The notes under the pieces are model-generated. The model was not told the DNA's origin. It ran no database searches and saw only the letters and a program-made list of their open reading frames with translations. Position numbers and translations under genes: made by a program. Shown here piece after piece: positions 55,511-62,946 of a stretch of DNA of 64,000 bases. The first letter of the stretch is position 1. Each line of letters begins with the position of its first letter. The stretch is from positions 1,736,001 to 1,800,000 of the forward strand of contig NZ_CP132744.1 of NCBI RefSeq assembly GCF_037477895.1, given 5' to 3'. This DNA comes from Mycetohabitans endofungorum. GTDB lineage: Bacteria > Pseudomonadota > Gammaproteobacteria > Burkholderiales > Burkholderiaceae.

Positions 55511-55891
55511 ATGACAAGCAGCACCCGTTCCCACCCGTCTATCCGGCACCGTAATGGCCGTCCGCCGCGCCAGCGTCACGCGGCAGCGCGCGCCGCCCAT
55601 CGCAGCAACCGTGCAAAGCACTGGTCACGCGACGTGACTCAGCACAGCCACGCATTGGACCTGGAGTCGAACGTTTTCACGCTGGGCACGGCGCAGCAAA
55701 TCGCTGAATCGCTTAAGCGCTCGTCGATGCGCAGCACGCGGCGTCGCGGCACACCGTTTCAATCAGCCATGTCGATGCTGAATTTCTACATCAACCGCGC
55801 TGGAAAGCACTTACCTGCGTCGCGCCGCCAGGTCCTGGAACGGTCCAAACAGGCATTGCGGCACGCATTCGGCCGGCGCCGGGGATCGTGA
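55511..55891 (+). CDS. DUF3175 protein
   Basis: A 126-residue basic protein. After a 35-residue basic N-terminus the family core reads KHWSRDVTQHSHALDLESNV, then AESLKRSS and AMSMLNFYINRAGKHLPASR. This is DUF3175, found in many proteobacteria with stress-related genes. Function unknown. Confidence 0.92.
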   Translation: MTSSTRSHPSIRHRNGRPPRQRHAAARAAHRSNRAKHWSRDVTQHSHALDLESNVFTLGTAQQIAESLKRSSMRSTRRRGTPFQSAMSMLNFYINRAGKHLPASRRQVLERSKQALRHAFGRRRGS

Positions 55892-55936
55892 CGATGCGCG
55901 CCCGAGCGTCTATCCGACAGAGCGCGCTTATGCATC

Positions 55937-57250
55937 ATGCGTGAAACAACCTGGTTCTTCATCGTGGGCGGCGTCTTCGTCGTGATGGGCATCACCGGCT
56001 CGATGCTCAAGCGCCTGCCTTGCAGCAGCGCGATGCTGTATCTGGCAATAGGCGCTGCGCTCGGCACGCCCGGGGCCGGAATGCTCGCACTCGATATTTT
56101 TCGCGACGCGCATTTGCTGCGAATGTTGACCGAAGTGGCCCTGCTCGTGTCACTGTTCGCCATTGGCTTACGGTTGCGGGTGCCGCTGGCCGATCCGCTT
56201 TGGGGCTTGCCGCTAAGACTCGGCGTGCTGGCAATGCTAGTCACGATACCGTTACTGACTGCGTTCGGCATGGTAGTACTCGGTCTGCCAGTCGGTCCCG
56301 CACTGTTGATAGCCGCCATTCTGGCTCCGACCGATCCCGTGCTGGCCCACGACGTTCAAGTACAAGACTCGCGCGATCAAGACCGGATGCGTTTTGCGCT
56401 GTCCGGCGAAGGCGGATTGAACGACGGAGCGACCATGCCGTTCGTGCTCCTAGGCATTGCGTTATGCACCCAACCGGATAGGTCAGTCGCCGCGGCGCTG
56501 TCCCCGGTCTTCGTTGCTCATGCGCTCTGGGGCTGCATCGGTGCAATCGGCATCGGCGGCGCCCTCGGATGGGCAACGACCCACGTAGTGACATGGCTGC
56601 GTACACGGCATGCACAGGCACTGGACCTGGAGGGCTTTTTCGCCCTCGGGCTGATCGGGTTGTCGTACGGCGCTGCAGAGCTTGCCCATACCTACGGATT
56701 CCTTGCAGTATTTGCCGCCGGTGTCGCGATGCGCCGCGTCGAGCATCGCGCCAGTGGCGAGCGCACGGCGCAAGCGGCGATCGGCACACTCAACCCACAG
56801 GACGTTCAAGCTACCGCAGCACATCCAGACAAGGCTCATGCCTACATGGCCGAGTCCATTCTCGGCTTCACGATCGAACTGGAAAGGATCGCGGAAATGG
56901 CCACCATGATCGTCATCGGCAATGTACTGACCACCTTGCCGATGCCGTTGTTCAGCCCGCGCAATGCGATGGTGGCGGCTGCGCTGTTCCTGCTTGTTCG
57001 CCCACTCGCGGTGGGTATTTCGCTGGCCGGCTCCCGCGCATCACCGGCGCAGCGTCGCCTGATGAGCTGGTTTGGCATCCGTGGAATCGGTTCGTTTTAC
57101 TACACCGCCTGCGCGATTGAGCACGGTGTACAGGCCAGCACGACAATTGTATCCATTGTATTGTTCACCGTCACCGCATCGGTTGTGGTCCACGGCATTT
57201 CCGCTACGCCGTTGATTAACTGGTATCAGCAATGGCGACAGGCTTATTAA
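55937..57250 (+). CDS. CPA1-family Na+(K+)/H+ antiporter
   Basis: A 437-residue membrane protein with about 12 helices. The cation-binding pair is visible in LAPTDPVLAHDVQ (helix 5 TD/N-type motif) and SGEGGLNDGATMPFVLLGIA (the ND motif). It is probably involved in pH or salt homeostasis. Its stop overlaps the long open frame of the hybrid kinase by 19 bp, but the real kinase start is probably downstream. Confidence 0.92.
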   Translation: MRETTWFFIVGGVFVVMGITGSMLKRLPCSSAMLYLAIGAALGTPGAGMLALDIFRDAHLLRMLTEVALLVSLFAIGLRLRVPLADPLWGLPLRLGVLAMLVTIPLLTAFGMVVLGLPVGPALLIAAILAPTDPVLAHDVQVQDSRDQDRMRFALSGEGGLNDGATMPFVLLGIALCTQPDRSVAAALSPVFVAHALWGCIGAIGIGGALGWATTHVVTWLRTRHAQALDLEGFFALGLIGLSYGAAELAHTYGFLAVFAAGVAMRRVEHRASGERTAQAAIGTLNPQDVQATAAHPDKAHAYMAESILGFTIELERIAEMATMIVIGNVLTTLPMPLFSPRNAMVAAALFLLVRPLAVGISLAGSRASPAQRRLMSWFGIRGIGSFYYTACAIEHGVQASTTIVSIVLFTVTASVVVHGISATPLINWYQQWRQAY

Positions 57251-57336
57251 TAAAGCGCCAAATTGGGAATTCATACCGCTATGCAAGACAGACCTCCAGT
57301 GCCACTAGCCAACCTGTGGAAACAAAGGTGACCACG

Positions 57337-59262
57337 ATGCCAGGGCGAGCCGTGCTGCATGATCCCGCCACTTTCGAAATGATGGTCCAGAATATCAAGG
57401 ACTACGCGATTTTCATGCTTGACCCACAAGGCCATGTCGCGAGTTGGAATACCGGTGCTCAGTACATTAAGGGATACCGTGCCGATGAAATCATTGGGCG
57501 CCACTTTTCGGTGTTCTACAATCCGGCGGACATCGCGGACGGCAAACCCGAGTATGAATTGCAGCATGCCGCTGAATTCGGCCGCGTTGAGGATGAGGGT
57601 TGGCGCGTCCGTCAGGATGGGTCGAGATTCTGGGCCAATGTCGTGATCACAGCGCTGCGCGCGCCATCGGGCGAACTGTGCGGCTTCGCGAAAGTCACCC
57701 GAGACTTGACCGAGCAACGTGCGGAGGAGGATAAGCTTCGCCAGAGCGAAGAACGGTTCAGACTGATGGTCGAATCAGTCAAGGACTACGCGATCGTCAC
57801 GCTGGATCCGCAAGGCCGCGTGGTGAGCTGGAATGCCGGCGCCATGCAGATCAACGGGTATCGTTCAGAAGAGGTGATGGGTCGCCATATGTCTATCTTC
57901 TATCGCGACGACGATGACACCAACGGCATGCCCGAGCAGCAGTTGCAAGCCGCGGCGAACACGGAACGTGTCGAAGACAATGCATGGCGCGTACGCAAGG
58001 ACGGCACATTGTTTTGGGCTAATGTCGTGATCACGGCGGTACGCGACGCCGCCGGCACACTGCTCGGCTTCACCATGGTGACGCGCGATATGACCGAGCA
58101 CAAACGTCTAGAGGAACTAGAGCTGTCCAGCCGCCGCATGAGCGAGTTTCTCGCGATGCTTGCTCATGAATTGCGCAATCCGCTCGCTCCCGTGCGTAAT
58201 GCAGTCAGCGTCATGCAGTTGGTCCCGAACGTCGATGCGACGATGCGTCATTGCCGTGACGTGATCGATCGGCAGGTCAGCCATTTGACGCGACTTGTCG
58301 ACGATCTGTTGGACATCGGGCGGATCACCACCGGCAAGTTGGAGCTGCGCCTGGCCTGCGTCGACATAGCGGAAGTCGTCGCCCGTAGCGTAGAAGCGGC
58401 CCGCCCCTTCATCGACGAGCGTTGGCAGACCTTGCATGTACAATTGCCGCACAGGCCGGCCTGGGTCCGTGGCGACATGACGCGATTGGTCCAGGTGGTG
58501 CAGAACTTGCTGGACAATGCCTCCAAGTTCTCGCCCAGCGGCGCCGGGATCAGCATCGAAGTCACCGTCGAAAAGCGCATGCTCTTACTGCGTGTGATCG
58601 ACCAGGGCCGGGGCATCTCGCAGCAGGGACTGAAGTCGATCTTCAACCTGTTCGTGCAAGAAAACCACGCACAGAATCCAACCGATACTGGCCTGGGGAT
58701 TGGTCTCACGCTGTGCCGTTCGCTGATCGAACTTCACGGCGGAATGATCGACGCGTCCAGTGATGGGCTCGGCTGCGGCAGCACGTTCACGATACGTTTG
58801 CCGATCGCCCGACATCAGGCACTCGCGGATCCGCCGGCATCGTCCAGCGTCATCATGTCTACGCCGTCAATACCCCTACGGGTGCTCGTCGTGGACGACA
58901 ATCGCGATTCCGCCGACAGCCTCGCCATCCTGCTCGAACTCAAGGGCCACATGGCCCGCGTGGCCTACGACGGCGCGCACGCAATCGAGATCGCACGCGT
59001 GTTCCTGCCGGATCTCGTGCTGACTGACCTGGCCATGCCCAATGTCGACGGGTTCGGCGTGGCGGGCGTACTGCGTTCGAACGTGGACCTGTCCGGCTCG
59101 ACACTTGTTGCGATGTCTGGCTTCGGCCAGCCGGGAGACCGGGCTCGATCGTTGGCCAGCGGTTTCGACGCGCACTTGGTCAAGCCGATCGAACCGACCC
59201 AGTTGGACAAGCTGCTCGAGCACAGCATGCGGCAAGCCGGCAAGGACTCCGTGCAACGCTGA
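57337..59262 (+). CDS. PAS-PAS hybrid histidine kinase/response regulator
   Basis: A 641-residue cytoplasmic sensor. PAS1 spans about residues 13-125 and PAS2 about 142-255; both contain the SWN-GA-I-GY pattern. HisKA has His277 in [16 protein letters not shown]. HATPase_c carries [16 protein letters not shown] and GLGIGLTL. A receiver domain follows from about residue 520, with LVVDDNRDS and phospho-Asp in [12 protein letters not shown], and Lys in HLVKPIEP. The ATG at 57337 with AAGGTGA is preferred to the one at 57232. No output domain is seen. Confidence 0.93.
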   Translation: MPGRAVLHDPATFEMMVQNIKDYAIFMLDPQGHVASWNTGAQYIKGYRADEIIGRHFSVFYNPADIADGKPEYELQHAAEFGRVEDEGWRVRQDGSRFWANVVITALRAPSGELCGFAKVTRDLTEQRAEEDKLRQSEERFRLMVESVKDYAIVTLDPQGRVVSWNAGAMQINGYRSEEVMGRHMSIFYRDDDDTNGMPEQQLQAAANTERVEDNAWRVRKDGTLFWANVVITAVRDAAGTLLGFTMVTRDMTEHKRLEELELSSRRMSEFLAMLAHELRNPLAPVRNAVSVMQLVPNVDATMRHCRDVIDRQVSHLTRLVDDLLDIGRITTGKLELRLACVDIAEVVARSVEAARPFIDERWQTLHVQLPHRPAWVRGDMTRLVQVVQNLLDNASKFSPSGAGISIEVTVEKRMLLLRVIDQGRGISQQGLKSIFNLFVQENHAQNPTDTGLGIGLTLCRSLIELHGGMIDASSDGLGCGSTFTIRLPIARHQALADPPASSSVIMSTPSIPLRVLVVDDNRDSADSLAILLELKGHMARVAYDGAHAIEIARVFLPDLVLTDLAMPNVDGFGVAGVLRSNVDLSGSTLVAMSGFGQPGDRARSLASGFDAHLVKPIEPTQLDKLLEHSMRQAGKDSVQR

Positions 59263-59294
59263 CGCCTCGCGTCTCGATGTACCGTGCACCGTGC

Positions 59295-59385
59295 TTCGGT
59301 GTTCGGTGTTCGGTGTTCGGTGTTCGGTGTTCGGTGTTCGGTGGTCGGTGGTCGGTGGTCGGTGGTCGGTGGTCGGTGGTCGGTG
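59295..59385. repeat. 7-bp minisatellite, thirteen units in two variants
   Basis: Seven TTCGGTG units (59295-59343) followed by six GTCGGTG units (59344-59385), all perfect. It starts 33 bp after the hybrid-kinase stop and lies between convergent genes. The block structure (all of one variant, then all of the other) points to two expansion events. Confidence 0.97.
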
Positions 59386-59447
59386 GTCAGCGCATCTGTC
59401 ATCGGCGCATCAGTTCAACTGGGCGACTGACGAGTGATGCTGGTAAA

Positions 59448-60560
59448 TTAAAAACGGTGGCGAACGCCTGCGGCGATCAATAGCTGGCTCCCACCAGATG
59501 CGGGATCGGCGGTATTGATCATGGCTGGCATGCCGGCTGATGCTCGCTGATAAATTGCCTCCACGTAGGTGTCGGTACGCTTGGAAAGTGCATAATCGAG
59601 TTGCGCGGCACCCTGGTGCCAGTGAGCATCGGACGCTTTCGTATACGTGTATAGGCCGGCCAGCGTCAACGTGGGCATGAGTTGATATACGCCATTGACC
59701 TCGTAGTTACTCAATCCGATCGAACGGGCACTAGCGCCCATGTCGGCATCCACGACACCCGTATAGGTCGCACGGGACCACGCGGCACCCAGCGTCAGGT
59801 CTCCCAGCGAATAGTTCGCGCCGACGCCGTAGGTATTCTGCACGCCGACGGCGGCGTTGAGCACGTCGCGGTTTGAGCCGGGCAGCGCCGCAATATCGTA
59901 GGCGCCGGCTGCCGTCCTGCCACGGCCGCCCACGTGAAGGTATGCGGCGCCCGCATTAAACGGGCCGTTTTGGTAGTTCGCCCCAACGCTGTACGCACGG
60001 TTATTTGCGAATTGTCCCGCCGCGTTCGAGAACGCATACATGCCGCCCGCGCTGAAACCCGCGAACTGGGCACTGGTGTACTTGATCGAATTGCGCGCGA
60101 GGTACGAGTTGTTCGCGTTATCGTTGTCAAACGGATGGGCAAACGCAGTGCCTCCCGCCCCGCCCGTCAGCGTGAAGGGGGAAAAATAGTCATGAACCGC
60201 ATCGTACTGGTGACCCAACGTGATCGTGCCGTATCGCTCGTTGCCTAAACCGACGTAATACGGATGGTCATTCAGTGATTGCCCGTTGGTCACCGCGAAG
60301 CCGTGTTCGAGCCGGAACACCGATTTGTTTCCGCCACCGAGGTCTTCCGAGCCTTGCACTCCCCAATAGCTGCCGTCGATCAAGCCACTGGTCGCCTTGT
60401 ACTGCGCATGGTCGGCGACATTGCTCAACCATGCGACGCCAGTGTCCAATTCACCGTACAGCGTTACACTGCTCTGTGCGTACGCTTGATTTACGCAGGC
60501 AGCTAACATGATTAAATAAAGGCGCCTGTCGACCAGGCGCCGATTTTGTTTGCCAGACAT
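59448..60560 (-). CDS. Gram-negative porin (Omp32-like)
   Basis: A 370-residue 16-strand trimeric porin. The mature start AQSSVTLYGELDTGVAWLSN is typical of betaproteobacterial porins, and the protein ends in HRF, the outer-membrane insertion signature. The signal peptide is unusual: MSGKQNRRLVDRRLYLIMLAA leads into CVNQAYA instead of the usual MKK-type start. No good ribosome binding site precedes it, and a terminator-like hairpin lies inside its coding region. The body is intact but its 5' end may be rearranged. Confidence 0.85.
   Translation of the reverse strand: MSGKQNRRLVDRRLYLIMLAACVNQAYAQSSVTLYGELDTGVAWLSNVADHAQYKATSGLIDGSYWGVQGSEDLGGGNKSVFRLEHGFAVTNGQSLNDHPYYVGLGNERYGTITLGHQYDAVHDYFSPFTLTGGAGGTAFAHPFDNDNANNSYLARNSIKYTSAQFAGFSAGGMYAFSNAAGQFANNRAYSVGANYQNGPFNAGAAYLHVGGRGRTAAGAYDIAALPGSNRDVLNAAVGVQNTYGVGANYSLGDLTLGAAWSRATYTGVVDADMGASARSIGLSNYEVNGVYQLMPTLTLAGLYTYTKASDAHWHQGAAQLDYALSKRTDTYVEAIYQRASAGMPAMINTADPASGGSQLLIAAGVRHRF
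60521..60541 (-). terminator. Terminator-like hairpin inside the porin 5' end
   Basis: GGCGCCTG/CAGGCGCC, an 8-bp perfect stem with a TCGAC-type loop. On the minus strand it is followed by TTTATTTAAT, so it looks like an intrinsic terminator or attenuator lying within the codons for the porin signal peptide. Confidence 0.6.
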
Positions 60561-61101
60561 GGGTAGGGGTCACTTGAAAAGAGGAAAGCTGCGATAGTCG
60601 ACTTGTCGGGACAGCCGCAGTTGTGACTATAGCCCCGCCGTTCGGGCCGCCATGATCGCAAGTGCGCCACGCGCTCTACTGCTTCGCATCTGTTGCCGTG
60701 ACCGAAATCGCTACTACCTGCTCCCGCCATGCTGGCTGCAAATCCCCCACACTCGCTGCGCCGGCCGCCCACCGGTCCAACAGTCCCATTACGCCACCAG
60801 TCCACTATTACGCCAGCCCACTGGCGCGCCAACCAACCGGCCATGCAAGCCACACTGCCCACAAGCCACGCCTGACGCTACAGACCGTCATTAATCGAGC
60901 TGAAGGCTCTGGAGGTACCGCTCGGCAGGCGCTGTTCGTGCGCAAGCCCCGCGGCGGCGTGCCGTCCCAGGACGGCGCAGGGCTGTTCGCCTTCGCCCGG
61001 TGATGCTGACTTTGCGCAACGAAATCCGGTATCCCGACCGCCCAATGCGCGTAGCGGATCAATGCATCCGACGACACCGCGCATCAGTCAGCTGGATGCG
61101 G
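60561..61101. other. Intergenic, no gene seen
   Basis: A 540-bp stretch between porin and tRNA-Pro. Open frames on both strands show no family resemblance; the part near 60700-60850 is Pro/Thr-coding-like on the plus strand but compositionally biased only. Confidence 0.5.
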
Positions 61102-61130
61102 TTCGCAATCGTGCACATCTCTGCTATACT
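61102..61130 (+). promoter_or_regulatory. Promoter of tRNA-Pro
   Basis: TTCGCA and TATACT spaced by 17 bp end 10 bp before the tRNA 5' end. The -10 box is near-consensus. Confidence 0.65.
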
Positions 61131-61140
61131 TCATCGCTTT

Positions 61141-61217
<77 letters not shown>

Positions 61218-61222
61218 GCCTC

Positions 61223-61254
61223 AAACCCGCGTCAGCTAAGGCTTTCGCGGGTTT
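61223..61254 (+). terminator. Terminator after tRNA-Pro
   Basis: AAACCCGCG pairs with CGCGGGTTT and is followed by TCTCG; it starts 6 bp after the tRNA CCA. Confidence 0.75.
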
Positions 61255-61255
61255 T

Positions 61256-61754
61256 CTCGTTAGTGCCTGTTTTTTATGCAATGGGGAGGCAATTAGAAAA
61301 TTTCTAATACGTCTCATGCCTTCAGTACCGCTCGGCCCTTTCGACGTCCGCTAGTGCGACGCGCACTGGCCTACCGCCCGGCACCACGTCGAGCTAACGA
61401 GCGGCGCGTCATCGGCAGGATCTCCGACCCACCACACACGCGCGCGAAGCTTGTCTATTCGCACTGGTCGTCGGCCGCGACGGCAAAACGCGTGGCCCAA
61501 CCGTTAAGTTGGAGTTTGCATAGATAGCGATTCTTTTACACGAAGAACCGATAATTAAGATCGATTCGCATTCTGAAAACCCTTGTCCAGCTTGGGTGCT
61601 TTTGACATTGCGGAATAGAAGCCGGGCACTGGAGAGACCCTCGGGTCAGCATCTCCGGCAGGACGCCGTCCGGAAATTAGCTTGACAATAGGTGTCAATA
61701 TTACCACCATGATCTTGGCATCTTTGCAAAGCAATCCGTGAATGGGCATATTCA
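61256..61754. other. Intergenic, no supported gene
   Basis: About 500 bp, AT content rising toward the right. A 66-residue minus-strand frame (61555-61755) has no recognised family and no ribosome binding site. Confidence 0.45.
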
Positions 61755-61997
61755 ATGCCGACTGTTTTCAGGTACAAAGGCATCCGGTTTTTCTTCTATT
61801 TGAACGAAGGCACGCCGCGTGAGCCGCTGCACATCCATGCGCGGAGCAATGGCAATGATGCGAAATTCTGATTGTATCGTGATGTGCGAATTGCCTACAG
61901 CGACGGCTTCAACCGTCAGGAGCAGTTGGATTTAATCCGCGTCGTTCAGGCGCGTCGAGACGAAATCGAGAGGGCTTGGGATGAGCACCTCGGCTAA
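61755..61997 (+). pseudogene. DUF4160 gene stopped by a nonsense codon
   Basis: The frame reads MPTVFRYKGIRFFFYLNEGT with the family HIHA motif, reaches AKF, then TGA at 61869-61871, and continues in the same frame LYRDVRIAYSDGFNRQEQLD to its natural stop at 61995. DUF4160 proteins have AKFWL here, so a single TGG to TGA change explains the break. It overlaps the DUF2442 gene by 17 bp. Confidence 0.88.
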
Positions 61998-62229
61998 AGA
62001 GCTTCGCTTTGATGATTGCACAATGTGGGTTGAATTGTCAGACGGCCGCACACTCGGCGTGCCGCTGGCATGGTTTCCGCGTTTGTTAAACGCCACGCCC
62101 GAACAGCGGGCCTCATATGAAATTGGCCGATACGGCCTACACTGGGAAGCGATTGATGAGGACATTTCCATCGATGGTCTATTGGCCGGACGCGGAGATA
62201 TGACTCATCGCCCCTCTCACGCGGCCTAA
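61981..62229 (+). CDS. DUF2442 protein
   Basis: An 82-residue protein with the DUF2442 core CTMWVELSDGRTLGVPLAWF, then PRLLNATPEQR and YGLHWEAIDEDISIDGLLAG. DUF4160-DUF2442 pairs recur together across bacteria and have been suggested to be toxin-antitoxin-like, which I hold as unproven. Its partner here is broken by a stop codon while this reading frame is intact. Confidence 0.93.
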   Translation: MSTSAKELRFDDCTMWVELSDGRTLGVPLAWFPRLLNATPEQRASYEIGRYGLHWEAIDEDISIDGLLAGRGDMTHRPSHAA

Positions 62230-62230
62230 T

Positions 62231-62567
62231 ATGCAGACCGACCACTACACTTACCGCATCACATGATCATCTGAAGATGGCGAACACGTGGGACTGTGCG
62301 TAAAATTCCCTTCGCTTTCGTGGCTTGCCGCCCGCTACCTCTGAAGAGGCACTCACCGGGATTCGTCAAACGGGTCGCTTCTACTGTAGCTGATATGCAG
62401 GCCAGCGGCGAACGTATCCCCGGGCCTATTGCCGATTGGCATTATAGTGGAGAAGTTTCGAGTCCGTATTCCGCCGCAGCTACATCGTATGCTGGCGTTG
62501 CAAGCCGCTGAAGAAGTCGTAAGCCTGAACCAACTCGCTAGTGCGAAGCTGGCAACGCCAGGATAAC
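62231..62567 (+). pseudogene. HicB-family antitoxin pseudogene
   Basis: Pieces of a HicB-like protein appear in order in changing frames. The first (62231) is MQTDHYTYRIT, a stop, then SSEDGEHVGLCVKFPSLSWL. Next come TSEEALTGIR and VADMQASGERIPGPIADWHY-SGE. The last is KFRVRIPPQLHRMLALQAAE, ending SLNQLASAKLATPG and a stop at 62565. There is one nonsense codon and at least three frameshifts. The last part is the ribbon-helix-helix DNA-binding domain. No hicA toxin is present. Confidence 0.85.
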
Positions 62568-62589
62568 CTATATTATCGGCATTGTAAGC

Positions 62590-62618
62590 GTCCTGGGCGC
62601 AGTTTCTGCGCCCAGGAC
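62590..62618. repeat. Perfect 13-bp inverted repeat
   Basis: GTCCTGGGCGCAG-TTT-CTGCGCCCAGGAC is a perfect hairpin between the HicB remnant and the IS66 fragment. No T-run follows, so it is not a simple terminator. Confidence 0.85.
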
Positions 62619-62625
62619 ACGCGCG

Positions 62626-62894
62626 ATCCCATTTCCCGAAGACATTGATACGCTCAAGACCATGCTGCTCGAGCAGGCAGCGGCGGCTTCGCGAGCATGA
62701 CGCCCAAGTCGCCAACCCCCAAGAGAGGGTGGATTCGCAAAAAAGTGGCGCTGGCTTCGCGCACTGCCAAACTCGAGCAACTGAAGCTACTCATTACCAA
62801 GCTTCATCGTATGAAGTTTGGCCGCAAATCGGAGAAGCTGGATCATCAAATCGTACAGAATCCACGTCAACAAGTCCAAATAAGCCCGTCTTGA
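62626..62894 (+). pseudogene. IS66-family transposase (TnpC) N-terminal fragment
   Basis: IPFPEDIDTLKTMLLEQAAA is followed by a frameshift (REHDAQVAN). A third frame reads TAKLEQLKLLITKLHRMKFG and RKSEKLDHQIVQN. This is the leucine-zipper N-terminus of IS66 TnpC (IERLKLLIAKLRRMQFGRSSEKL in typical members, shortened here to the key residues KL-RM-FGR-SEKL). The DDE domain is gone. Confidence 0.85.
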
Positions 62895-62946
62895 GCGTTG
62901 CCGCAGTCATCAAGACGGTATGCGATCAACGCTTACGATGCGCTTG

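Noticed and set aside
59295..59385. Possible CRISPR array
   Set aside because: Units are directly adjacent 7-mers without spacers; simple tandem repeat. The 9-bp and 17-bp arrays fail for the same reason.
61555..61755. 66-residue minus-strand ORF, faintly like a sugar-transferase C-terminus
   Set aside because: Similarity too weak and no start signal; I could not support it.
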